NCBI GenBank assembly: GCA_009739215.1 | Contig: VSJF01000008.1 | Location: 310,001-374,000 of the forward strand | Source: Floccularia luteovirens | Taxonomy: Eukaryota > Basidiomycota > Agaricomycetes > Agaricales > Squamanitaceae | Length of the DNA stretch: 64,000 bases | Direction of reading: 5' to 3' | In this document: piece after piece, positions 24,655-35,748 of the stretch | How the letters are laid out: the number at the start of each line of letters is the position of its first letter | How positions within the stretch are numbered: position 1 is the stretch's first letter | Notes under the pieces: model-generated | Seen by the model: only the letters and a program-made list of their open reading frames with translations | What the model was told of the DNA's origin: nothing | Databases searched by the model: none | Translations under genes and position numbers: made by a program

Positions 24655-24975
24655 GTCTTATAGGTCAGTCAATTTTCCCTAGCCACTTGTAAAGAGAATA
24701 TTGTCAGGGCTAATATTTCGATGAATAAAACCTTTTCTATACATTATTTCTAGTCCCGTAATATGTGTTCAGTCATCACGCATGCAATCAGTGGCGTAAA
24801 CCTTTCACGGTTATGTCGCAAGACTAGGAATAGTTGCTTGGTAGACCAGACATTGTATAAAGGACTGAATAATACTTTATAAACGAAATGGGTGTAGACC
24901 TCGTGGCTAAACCCATGGTGACATTTTGTGCTTGCGTTCTTGTAAAGAATTGGGCCATCCGGTACGAGCAGGTGA
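24655..24975 (-). pseudogene. FunK1-type protein kinase remnant (copy D, inverted)
   Basis: On the minus strand the sequence reads HEVYTHFVYK, SPLYNVWSTKQLFL, then TGLEIMYRKGFIHRN and ISPDNILF, matching the FunK1 segments around 37.25-37.5 kb. The catalytic HRD is altered to HRN, and stops follow within a few codons (near 24670). It lies about 370 bp from copy A in the opposite orientation. It is a short inactivated fragment; its ends are approximate because similarity fades. Confidence 0.65.
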
Positions 24976-25294
24976 GGCCGGAATGGTGTTTGGTCAGGCT
25001 AGACCTTATAAACGCTAGGGAGCGAAACCTGGATTGTAGACGCAAGTTATTCAATATGATGTTCGATAGTGAAAAAGCATGTAAGTATGTAACTGAATTG
25101 ACGTTGTTTGGTGTCTGAATGGTGGTTGAACGTTGAACTTGAATTGTTCTCGACGTTCCCCAGCTAAATCTAAGTACTGACATCTATCATTGTGACATAC
25201 ACAACAGGGATCACTTCTCCATATTTCTTTAATAACCACCACATCAAAGCAACTTTTTCCTGCCATTCGTCAAACACACCTTCCAAAGTCTAAG

Positions 25295-25768
25295 ATGGAC
25301 AACACTGACTACCGGCTTAGCGAAGCACTGGAGGACTGGTGCGAGACCAAAACAGTGGAGGTTTATGGCGAAGCTGGCCTGTCTGATTTTGGCTCATGTC
25401 TTGTCTTGCCTTCGGGTATCCTCAACCGCATTGTCTCAAGTGCGCACAACTTCAAGATAAAGACCGTTGGAGACTTGTACCGGGAAACTAAATGGATCGA
25501 GTCCAGAAAGTATGGTGAAGAAATCCTTGAGCTCATACGCACCATGGGACCTCAATGGAAGGCACCAGAATCACCAAAGCAAGATCCAATGACGACCATA
25601 TCAAACGCTGCTATCAGAACACATTTGCTTGAGGTACAATGGAATTCGAGTACACCGAATAAGCGAAAATGCAGTCACTGTGGGGGGGGAGGTTCAGAAC
25701 GGTATGCTTCTCACTATTGGCTTGCGATTTACATGGAAACTTATAACTGGCCCATATGCAGCTCGTAA
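25295..25768 (+). pseudogene. Fragment resembling the C-terminal tail of expanded RecQ-like helicases
   Basis: An uninterrupted frame of 157 codons starts at ATG 25295 (MDNTDYRLSEALEDWCETK). The blocks EALEDWCETKTVEVYG, ILNRIVSSAHNFKIKT and ETKWIESRKYGEEIL resemble, from memory, the region after the helicase domain in repeated RecQ-like proteins of agaric genomes. It also has a Cys/His element CSHCGGGG near the end. No helicase motifs (Walker A, DEAH) occur upstream, so it would be a detached tail. It might instead be a small real gene, since the frame is open and has a plausible start. The family call is moderate to low. Confidence 0.45.
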
Positions 25769-26371
25769 TCGCAGTTATACAATATAAAAATTACCTGAAT
25801 CATGCTTCATCTTCAAGCAACAAAAACATCCCATTACACTAATTCCACAAGGACATCGTCCATCTCACAAGTTGAATCTTCGATGACTCAATATTAGGTG
25901 TAGTCAGTAGAATCCTGACACCTTTATCAATGTCAGGTATGCTATACGTGGATTTTCAGCCTGGTTCAAATGCGTGAGGTTTGGAAATCTGGAAATGATC
26001 CAACAATGCACTATATGTGCGTCGCATGTCAAGTTCTGCACGTGTAAATGTTTTCTGCCAGGCCCTCCAGAGAGTTGCGAGGAGCCATAATTCTTTTTAT
26101 TTCGGAAAAATATAATAGAAAGTCACTGGGCAGGTTAGAGACAGTGCCACTGAGGCTAATTTCAGCTCTATGACAATGAGTGTATAAAGTATACTCTCCG
26201 AGTTTGTAGATGAGAGTTTTTAGTACAGAAATAGGTAGATGCACTGGCACTTTGCATGAAAAATAATGCCGGCATATGCATGTATATACACACGGCACTT
26301 GCTATATTTGAGGTGGAACGCGAGTTGTTTTGTGTTATTGAAATCAAACGCTGCAACCCTAATTTCATGTC
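25769..26371. other. Intergenic region upstream of RAD17, nothing recognised
   Basis: About 600 bp with only short antisense open stretches (26029-26389). It contains the RAD17 promoter by position. No motif was identified with confidence. Confidence 0.35.
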
Positions 26372-29037
26372 ATGAACAAGTCCTCTCAAAAGAAACTCAG
26401 GTCTGCATCATCCAAAGTCAATGTAGTCAAGCTCGGTAGTGCACCACCCTCGTCGTCGTCTTCTGCTCCAGTTTCCAAAAGACTCGACCCTTTGACAGCC
26501 GTGAGCCCTAACGTCTTTTACTCTTATGACCTAATATATTGGTTGATACACACGAGCAGTTTGCTAAACACTCTATACAACCGCCTGGTAGTCAATCTTC
26601 CTCTCAAATAATTCATAAGAATAATAAGGGAAAGGGAAAGGCAACGGAGACAGGAAGGAAGACAGGAGGTGTTGATTCAGCTCGAGAGGCAGGTTCGTTT
26701 CCTCATTGTGGCATCTGATACAAGCTTCATAACGCTGATGCTACTCAAAGACGCGCGACTATGGGTGGATATATACGAGCCCAGAACAGAAGTAATAAGC
26801 TAGTGTTGCCAATGTAGTCACGTCTCTTATACGCGGTTTCATAGGCAGATCTAGCAGTGCACATACGAAAAGTGGAAGATGTGCGAAAATGGTTCACTGA
26901 AGCGCTAGTTGGGGGGATATCTGGGAACTTACGGAAATACAGGGTAAGACAGTAGATATTCGTTCGATTTTTGATTCACTGTTATTCTTTATAGAGGATA
27001 CTGGTATTGACAGGACCAGCTGGTACTGGTAAAACTACCACGGTGCGGGTACTAGCTCGCGAACTGGGTTTTGAGATTATGGAATGGCGGAACGCCATGG
27101 GTGAGGGGTCATCGAATAACTTCAGTGAGTACATAAGACCACTTTTCTCGTCGACGTATTCTCTAAAATTGTACAGTGAATGATGCTAGTGGAGCGTCGT
27201 ACAGTTCCGAAGGTCAATCCTTCTCGGAAGAATATGAATATGATCCTGGTTACGAAGCCCTTTACACAAAATTTGAAGTATTTCTGAATAGAGCCACAAA
27301 CTGTCAGAGTATATTTTCTCAGACCAGCTCTATACGATCAGAAAACCCAGCTTCCCACAAATCATCACCGGAAGAATTAGCTTCGACTTCAGTTCTAAAG
27401 CGACATATTGTTCTACTCGAAGACCTTCCTAATATCTTGCACCCCCAAACACAAGCCCAGTTCCACGCTTCCCTAGAGGCACTCGTTCGTTCTGCCCCAG
27501 CAAATCCTGCGGTTCCTGTCGTGATCATCATAAGCGATACAGGAATTCGTGGAGAGGTCGGTGATGAGAGACTTGGGAGCGGCGAAAACTGGAAAAGTGA
27601 AAAGAATCAAGTAGTGGATATTAGAACTGCACTACCGAAAGACTTATTGAACGGTCCGTATGTCACGCAAATCTCGTCAGTAATTTCCATTTTATATCAG
27701 AAATCCTAGAGGCTGAAATTCATGAATTAGATTCAATCCAATTGCGCCAACCCTACTCCGAAAAGCCATTCAGAACCTACTAAAGACTCACATGGCATCG
27801 TCACACTCTAAATATACAACCGTACCATCCAAAGAAATTACAGACATGATCGTCGAATCTTCGAATGGAGACATAAGAAGTGCCGTAATGGCCTTGCAAT
27901 TTGCTTGTGTTCTGAAGTTACCCAGCCAGAGCAGAAAAAGTCGAGCTTCCACTTTAATACTGGAGGCTGTCACTCGGAGGGAGCAGAGTCTGTTTCTCTT
28001 CCACATGTTGGGAAAAGTATTATACAATAAAAGTTTGTGTATATCCCTCCTTCCTTTGGGTATTGGTATCTGAACCTTCCAATAGGGAAAGGTGACCCAT
28101 CCAGCTCATCAGCCAGTGCAAAGGATATTCAGAGGGAAAGAGATATCGATGCTCAACTTTCAGACCCGCCCGACCTTCCTGAACACCTAGAACAGCACGC
28201 AAGGAGGACCAGCAGAGTTGATGTGGACGTTAGTATTCAGACTGTCTAGCGCCGCATTGATGCACACTGTTGATTTATATCTGTTTTAGGCTCTATATGC
28301 CAACTCCCCTATTGACTCATCGTTATTTTCTTTATACATTCATCAGAATTATACTCAGTTTTGTAATACTGTTGATGAATGTGAAAATGTCTCGGAGTGG
28401 ATGAGTTCGGTCGACTCGAGTGGTGGAGAAGCAGTGAGTGTATATGCGCTACCACCATCGTCGGCAACAAATTGACGTTCGGGAATGCGCTAGTGGTATC
28501 AGGCCAACCCACACAGATTCCATCTCCTGGCTATGGGCACTCTGCATTCTTTACCGTCACCTGTTTCTCGCCGGTCACAAAAGTACTACAAGCCAGAGTT
28601 TTTCGATGTCCTACAAAAGGAAAAGCATGCATGGGATGCAGTTGCTGATGTCAAAGACTGGCTGCATTCCACGGAAACAGTGAATTACAATATTCATACT
28701 CCTTGTATCAGCTTATTCATGTATCACACAATAGCGCGAGACGACGTGGAATGTTGGTGGGTGGAGTAAGACAGATATCGCCCTTGAACTTGGTCGTATC
28801 TTGGATCTTAAAAGATGCACCGGTGTGGAGTCAAGAAAAATTCCGATCTCACACCTTCGATTTTCTCGATTTTCATCCAGAATTGAAGATGAACGTTTAC
28901 AGCATCTTAAAGAAGGCGACACATCTGTGGAGGACGGGTCGCAAAGTTACGAAGACTGGGCGGTGAGGCACACTGTTGATGATTCGGAAACACAGTCTGG
29001 GGGATGGCTGGATGACGATGACATCGAGGAATGTTAA
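26372..29037 (+). CDS. RAD17: DNA damage checkpoint clamp loader Rad17
   Basis: ATG 26372 opens MNKSSQKKLRSASSKVNVVK, a disordered basic N-terminus. The RFC-like core follows: LWVDIYEPRTEADLAVH, the conserved Rad17 entry motif, then Walker A LTGPAGTGKTTTVRVLA, EIMEWRNAM, an acidic insert, HIVLLEDLPN in the Walker B position, VIIISDTG, FNPIAPTLLRKAI and NGDIRSAVMALQF. The C-terminal part ends in an acidic GGWLDDDDIEEC. Rad17 with Rfc2-5 loads the 9-1-1 clamp at damaged DNA in the nucleus and activates ATR. Introns of about 50-70 nt occur at 26503-26559, 26694-26749, 26795-26845, 26944-26998, 27124-27175 and further on; a 52-nt intron at about 28680-28732 is needed to join STET to RETTWNVGGWSKTD and avoids an in-frame stop. 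With these, the frame is intact. It converges on an F-box gene 130 bp away. Confidence 0.93.
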
Positions 29038-29166
29038 AGCCTTCCTGATACACCTTGCTCTTCACAAGCGATTAATGCATAATATACATTCCGCGTATAG
29101 ATAGATACTATGATAACGGATGACACACTATGGGACCATTAAAATTGAATACATATGGGGAGATAG

Positions 29167-30517
29167 TCACTCCTCGAAATACTCTGCAGCCATGCTCATA
29201 AGGCTGTATTGCTCCAGTATAATGACGGTCCGTTGACTGCACTTGGGGAAAATAGCAACTGGAGCTGAGGAAAGAAGGCCATTGGGACGGGATAGGATTG
29301 TGAGTTGTTTGAGGTGCCTAAATTTACTTCCTGACAGTAGATTGTCTAACCTGAGAAGAGCATCCTTTGAATTGTTATCAAATTTGTTCTCTGGAATAAC
29401 AATTATTAGATTTTCCAGGGAATCGGAGCCAATTCGAGACATGACAGAAATGATATCGTCCGTCGTTGCAATGCTATCGCATAGTTCGAGGAAAAATGAA
29501 GTCAATGAAACCAAGTTTTCGAAGTGCACGGTTTTTAAAAGAAGTTCTGGGGGAGTTAAGTCAAACCCAGAGTTTTCAGAATATATTTGAGGAGACATTG
29601 AACGTACCTGTGCATACTGTGTCTAGATCTTCACATTTCGCATAAAAAATTGTGATGTTCTGACCACTCGCAGAGATGTACTGAGCGACGTATGGAACAT
29701 CACGAGAAGTAATGTCGTATAAACGAAGACTGGCGAGTAATGGAACTTGATCAGATTCTTGGGATAGCAGCCACCGCATGATTGGAAAGATAGTAAATTG
29801 GTGTAAACATAATTGATTCAACTGTGGTGGAAGGTTGCCACACCCTGGAGGCTGGTTTTCAAATAAAAACCTTGACCATTGGAAAATTACCGAATTCAAG
29901 CGAGGAAACGACCGGAGCAATTGAATGGATTGAAAAATGCCCGCGAACACGACACAAGATATGTGAAGGGATGTGATGTTTTGGAATGAAGTCATAACGG
30001 TTGTCCGAACAACGTTGTCCACAAAGTCGTGTTCAATAAAGTCCGTGTTGAGTATCGTGAGGCGCTTGACATCAATAGTTTTGTCAACTGCTTTGATCAA
30101 GGTACGGTACCATCCTTCACTGGCATAGCTCACACCAAGTACCAGAACGAACTCGGCATTGAGCAACAGTCGAAAGGTACATAATGGCGACTGTAATATG
30201 TTCAATAATTCATCGGCTTTGCTGAAGGATCCCAAGCTGAGTTTCGCAAAAAGAAGTGACCGGCTAACAGGGATCCAAGACCTACAAACTAACGCGCAAG
30301 CCTGCAGTGTTTTCTTTTCTTCACGAGAATATCGATACCTAAAATGAGCTTTGGGTCTTCCTGGTGCTGCATATTTAATGATAACATCTACAAGTTCTTG
30401 AGGAAGGCGAGAGTCGCGACGTTTATTATTCAAAGAGTATTTGGTGATTGAATCGGGAGAGTCGTCCGGGAATCGACTATCCAAGTACTGATTCACATGT
30501 ACCTCTAATGGCGTCAT
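29167..30517 (-). CDS. F-box-like domain protein
   Basis: Two exons. The first (30517 to about 29609) opens MTPLEVHVNQYLDSRFPD and has an F-box-like segment, RLPQELVDVIIKYAAPG...LQACALVCRSWIPVSRSLLF. The rest is made of leucine-rich, weakly repeated strands such as FPRLNSVIFQWSRF and LNQLCLHQFTIF. A GT-AG intron of about 60 nt near 29608-29550 joins to the second exon, with more LRR-like strands, ending at TGA/TAG 29167. Such proteins are numerous in Agaricomycetes and are presumed adaptors of SCF ubiquitin ligases through Skp1; targets are unknown. The frame is intact. Confidence 0.8.
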
Positions 30518-31492
30518 AGAAGTTTGATCTTAACTGTAAAAAAGCGAGGTTAACCTTAAATACAGATCTATGAAAACAGGCGAAGAAACAAACCAAAAGT
30601 CGAATATGGCGAAAATGCTTATAAAAACACAAACTCCCAGTGTCGTAGACTCGCAGCTGTATGGTACCTGAGATAATCGCTGCTGCAACTTTGAGTTCTT
30701 GCACTGCAGTTGTTGTACTTATGTAATGTAACACGTGTCTGCACATTACATCATTTTCAATTTAGTCAGACCACTGCGCGCATAATAACATACTCATTCC
30801 TCTGCTTTTTTGAGGCTGCAAGGATGGGTCTCAAATTCATATTCTGTCACCTGGAGAATGTACTATCCAAGTCGTCTAAGCCACGCGGAAGCCATCATCG
30901 TAAGACGGAACTTGTCACCTGGAGCATATATCACTGAGGTCTTCAAGAGGTCTGCATGATTTGGCGTCATTATTGTATCAGGTACTTGCAACAATAGTGT
31001 AGACGCGTCATAACCGCGCATTCAAGTTCGCCGGCTAAAGTTCCTTTGTCGTTGTACGCGCCAACATCCGCACAGCTGCCAACAGTGGCTCGGGCGAGAT
31101 AATATACCATAAAGGGAAATTCTCCAAGAAGAAAAGCCACTGAGCCACTCCTTGAGGCAAGCGCATCCGAACACTTTCCATTCATGGTTTTTCTAGACGG
31201 TGGGTATAAATCTATTATAAAAATTACCTTACGCTCTTAGCTGGTGGCTCAAGTGATAACGCTTTGGCCGACGAATTGCTTTACATGGTAACTCTCAAGT
31301 TCGCCCGCCTATAAAGAGTAGAAATCCAGTGGCTCACCAAAACCAATCCTCACTTTTTTTTCATTCTTGGAACACTTAAAAGAGGGTCTGCATGATGGGG
31401 GTGGGCAACCCACAGCCGCTTTGCTACTCCTCCACAAAAGCCCCAACCAATTCCCCCCCTAATCTTTCCCTTATTCAACAAGTCGTTGACTG
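30518..31492. other. Intergenic region, nothing recognised
   Basis: About 1 kb between a minus-strand F-box gene and the plus-strand C2H2 gene, so it contains both promoters. Open stretches are short. Pyrimidine-rich tracts lie at 31400-31480, directly before the C2H2 start, as is common in fungal promoters. Confidence 0.35.
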
Positions 31493-32842
31493 ATGGAGTC
31501 CAAACCTGCACCAATTGTTCGTCAATGATTATTCTTTTTGGACCATGTGCTCATGATTTGCTAACTCTTGTGGCTTTATTGTTTTAGAACGATGCCAATA
31601 CTGAAGCATGTGACGTCTGCGGCATTATGGTCAAGCGCAAGAGTGATATGCGAAGGCACAAGCTAATCCACGACAGAGCCTATGCGATAGCACCGTGGGT
31701 GTTCCTAAACTTTTTGCGACTAGTGGTACTAAGTCTGTCTAAAAAGGTCATATCCCTGTCCCTACGAGGGATGCACCTACAGTGCTTTACAAAAGTCAAA
31801 TCTTGCGACTCACAAGAGAACGGCAGTTAGTCTATTCTTGATCAAGACCAGCATTTTTTGTTGAAACTGTCCTGATTTTAGCACCGGAGAGAAACCTCAT
31901 GCATGTCCTGACTGCACATTTAGGACTGCAGACCCTGGATCATTGACTCGGCACAAGAAGGCTCAACACGGTTATAAGCCTAGACACCATAATCCTACAG
32001 GCAAAGTTGTAAAACAAAAGAATGATAGACGTACTTCACCCTATGAAAGAAAGGTTTCTGTCTCTTCTCCAGATCCAACAAATCGTTCACTGTCGAGTTG
32101 CCCCACTGGGACACCCCCACCATTCGGCAACCCTGCCAATCTTGATGACAGTTGCTATCTGGACCCTGCATTGTTCAATGCTTGTCTCAACCTCTCTTCA
32201 GACTCGTCCCAGAGCTACACATGGGACAAGGATCTAGATTTATCCAGTCATATAGGCCAGGTTTTCGCGTCATCAGGTACTGGAACAAGCAGCTCCGTTA
32301 TTCCTGGGCCCATGCTTGCCCAGGTGGGTCCTAAACAGACATATCCGGCTAATGGGGTTGCTCATCTTGAAGGCTGGGAACTATCCAACTTTGACGGTTC
32401 ACTGAGGGGAATATCTGAGCACTGGATGTACGACTCAGAACTCCTCCCTCCGATGTTCCCCTACCTTCGGCCTTTCAGCACTGTCCAAGCTCCTACTAAC
32501 ATCCACTCATATGATAGTGGGTGCGCCGCTCTAGAACCTTCAGCTCTGCTACAGGACTCTGGCGCCTGCGATCCACTTGCACAGGTGTTGTGTCAAATGT
32601 CACAGCCTCTTGCCTCCCCACGTGGAACTGGGCAACCTTGGTGGTTAGGCTTGTTGAACTATATTCCACCCTGTACCAATAGCACAGTCGAAGTCGCAGA
32701 CCTAGCGGCGCTACCAGAACCAGCGTCTCCTTCTCCTTCCCCTACGTCGTCACTATTCGACCTTCCTGATGTTTTCTCAGAGGATCAAATCATCCAAACA
32801 TCTCAACTTGGGTTATTTGACAATCCATTGGGCCTGATTTGA
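31493..32842 (+). CDS. C2H2 zinc-finger transcription factor, with an apparent +1 frameshift
   Basis: Exons 31493-31516, 31588-31694, 31747-31825 and 31882-32842. The protein starts MESKPAPI, then finger 1 CDVCGIMVKRKSDMRRHKLIH, of classical C-x2-C-x12-H-x3-H spacing. Finger 2 begins CPYEGCTYSALQKSNLATHK in exon 3, and finger 3 CPDCTFRTADPGSLTRHKK in exon 4, preceded by TGEKPHA. The remainder is a Ser/Pro-rich presumed activation region. Exon 3 ends in phase 0 but exon 4 needs phase 2: the bases ACGGCA at 31820-31825 would read ACGCA if one G (31822 or 31823) were absent, restoring the His of finger 2 and the THTGEKP linker. As written, either the frame breaks or a cryptic acceptor deletes the linker. 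A nuclear DNA-binding role is expected from the family; targets are unknown. Confidence 0.78.
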
Positions 32843-32919
32843 ACATGACTAGTTTCGTTGCATCTACCACCTACTGAATCAAAGATTCCACGTTTATCTA
32901 TACTTATCACTTTCATCCC

Positions 32920-35270
32920 CCCGGGCCATTTAGCATTATTTCTCAGTACTTGGATAGCAGTTGCATAGATAGAAGCATTTGTATTTGTATTATTTCAGTC
33001 ACCTCATTATTTCTAGGAGAAAACCTATCTCCCTGATACCTTCTCTTCTCTGAGGAAGTTATAAAGATTGTTTTCTGAAGCTACTTAAGCCGCGTCAAAT
33101 GAACCGCTTTGATGTCGCGTGATCACATGATTAAGATTGCAAATTTTCTCTACCGTACCAAATTGAGTAGATGTGCTACAACCAGAACCCTTGGAGTCAA
33201 AGGGAAAAAAGTTCGACATGATCAACAAAAGCACCCGAACTTTGGCAGTCAAAAGAGAACTAGCAACTAGAGACTTTCAATCTATTCTACGTATACTGGG
33301 GCTTTTATCTACGTTCATAAGAATGTAGCCCACCTGCTACCCTCGCCTCGGATCACTTTGGCCATTTCTCTGGCTACAATCCTATCTGCCTGCTCACTGG
33401 GATGCAACTCGTCGAACCTATATTATAATCGGTGAGCGCCTTATCATGCTGGCAAGAAATTCATACTTACCACAAGAAGCTGTCCTTATCGGTGCCAATT
33501 GCGTCGGTGCAAACCCCATTGTCGCTGGTGTCCTCATTCAATTCGAATACACACGCATGGACAGACCCTGTCACATTCAATGGAGCAGTGCCGTTCAGAT
33601 ACAGCTGCGGGTGTGCGAACATGTCTGCGAAGAGGGAATGTGAATCGAATATCGCTACAACACTAATGTCAACACAGGTGCTTCAGCATTCACGTTGGTA
33701 TAGACTTACCGACATGCGCATCGTGGAGGGTAGCCGCTAAGTTCTGTAGCATGAGTTTCGACAGGGCGTTTCCACTCAGCACGAGTTCGGTCATGAACAC
33801 ACTCCATTCTGTGCTGTTTTTCTGTGCACTCCAGTATCTGGCTGGATAGGATACGGGTGCATAAAGAGGAACATTTTGCAAAGGTATCATCTAGTAATTG
33901 TGGTCAGTTGATTTTTAAGGTTATTATTCTGTGATTTGACCTACGTTCTGGAATATGAAATTTCTTGCACCGTTCTCATATAATACCTTGACCCAGTTCA
34001 CCATACAGTTCATGACATCAACCAGAGAAGCTGTGTCCGACCCGGTTAAAAGTGCATTGGAACCAATGTCATTTGTCCCTAGCCATAGGGTATAAACCGT
34101 GTCTCCGCTGTCGAGCACTTTCAGACTTCCGTTATGCTTTTCAGTAAAGTATAATGGGAGCTGGCTCTCAAACAGTGACGGGAATGGCCTGAATGTTAAG
34201 TTGTTCGAACAGGTTGCCCCTGACCTGGCAAAAGGGAATAAATCGACGTGCGCGAATCCCGCCGCGTAAACCGGCCATTGGGTACCCCCGTTTGACACAA
34301 TGACCACGTCAGTATAACTGTCTCCGAAAGTGACGAGGTTCTTTATCTGTCCCGGTTTGAATTGGGATCCTGAGTTGGCGTATGCCACAGGTGATAATAC
34401 CAAAGGGATGCAGAGCGCAACGAATTTTGAGACGCGCATCGTGGAAGATATCTTGTCCAACGTTCACGGGGTGTGAGCCTATTCATACTATTTCTCGACG
34501 GTTTATATTTGGTAATGACGCCACGCCTTTTATTACGACTAAAACAGACAATCTTTTTTTTACACGGAATGAAGCAATGCGAGGTCAGGAGACCTAAGTC
34601 ACCTCGTGAACACCTTCTCAACTTGTCACGAGGGATTATAATTTTTTCAGGTTCATGGAGATACATTGGCCGCAGTTCTGATTTACCAATGAGAAGCTGA
34701 GATATTTGAGAAAGATACAGGTCCCGTTAGCGTACCCTTCTGTGAGCAAGTGTAACTATATAATGCTGGAGCTTTCGCCTCAGAACCTGCTTCCATGATG
34801 AGATTTATTCCCGTGTCTAAATACCCCGAAGCTGACAATATATGCTCAGCAGGTGTACATTTTCCTAAGACCGAATGGCACGAATGAGTGGCGTATGCTG
34901 TAATATTGTTGGTTTCAATATATATAACATTCCTCGCACCTTGCGACGTACATCAATTGTAGTATCCGTAAGTGACCCTCATGCGGCTTTATTAACTCTT
35001 TCGCGGCTTGGTTTTTGACGACTCCGCACTGGTAACGATGGCAATAAATAAGTCCCACAACATATGCTGGCTTTGTCGAGGTGTCTCAGTACTTATCCTC
35101 TATCTAGTTAGGATCCCACTGGTGCCCTGAATGGACACAGTCTGTAGGAATGAAAAAATAAAACTCACAGGACGTTGTTAATGAGGGAGAGAATCAGTTG
35201 ATCGTCTAGGCTTCAGTGCCTTAAATAAACACCAAAAGTCCGGTTCCAACAAGAGAAATATACCTTCCTA
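32920..35270. repeat. Direct segmental duplication, unit 1
   Basis: This 2.3-kb stretch is similar along most of its length to 40020-42310, in the same orientation. Matches include the downstream flank (gcatagatagaagcat near 32967), the whole esterase gene, its upstream region and the block around 35110-35260 (ccggttccaacaagagaaat versus ccagttccaacaagagatat). The borders are estimates by eye. Confidence 0.75.
33315..34439 (-). CDS. Secreted SGNH esterase, CE16-like, intact copy
   Basis: ATG 34439 starts a signal peptide (MRVSKFVALCIPLVLSPVAYA). SGNH block I is VTFGDSYTDVV with the nucleophile Ser; block III is LWLGTNDIGSN; block V is WFDELHPSEQ with the catalytic Asp and His. Between them lie Asn-glycosylation-like sites. 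Three introns (about 33950-33894, 33703-33654, and 33466-33414) use GT-AG and join in frame; the last splits the Trp codon before FDELHPS. The fold and length (about 320 residues) fit carbohydrate esterase family 16, whose members remove acetyl groups from sugars such as xylan side chains in plant-wall decay outside the cell. The product ends ATFL at TGA 33315-33317. A second copy with eight +1 insertions lies 7 kb downstream. Confidence 0.88.
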
Positions 35271-35748
35271 TTACCAACCGTTACATATAATAATAGATAG
35301 GAACACTAAAACCTTCCCTGGCGCACCCTATGTATTTGATATGATGAGGTGATGCCAAGTGAGTCTTTAATAGATCGTAATACTTTATCAGAGTAGGGTT
35401 GGGTGTAATTAGATTGAACCTAATTCATGAATTTGGGCCTTTGGAATTTCTGATATAAAACGGAGATTATTTGCGTGACATAATAAGTTTTTCGGTCTAA
35501 AATCCATCATCTGGTTCTTTTCACCTCTATAGTTTTCACCGCTCCAAAGTCGCTTATTACCAACCTCTCTACTACAATGATCATAACAGGACGACAGTTT
35601 TTGCTAGGGGAGAACGAACGAGTGCCTCTGGGTCTGTGTTTAAGGGTGCAAGGTTTTAAAATTGCAAACTTTCACGAGCTTCGTTTTGATATCACGTGAC
35701 CATAGTTTATGCCACTTTGATCTTTGATCAACTCTACAATATTTTGCT
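34440..35748. other. Intergenic, largely the upstream half of duplication unit 1
   Basis: No supported gene. The stretch to about 35270 is repeated at 41560-42310. A CACGTG motif lies at 35693-35698, about 50 bp before the FunK1 ATG at 35749. Confidence 0.4.

Noticed and set aside
31235..31310. tRNA A-box-like segment (tggctcaagtga) followed by a gttcg
   Set aside because: D and T stems cannot form and no 7-bp acceptor stem is present.
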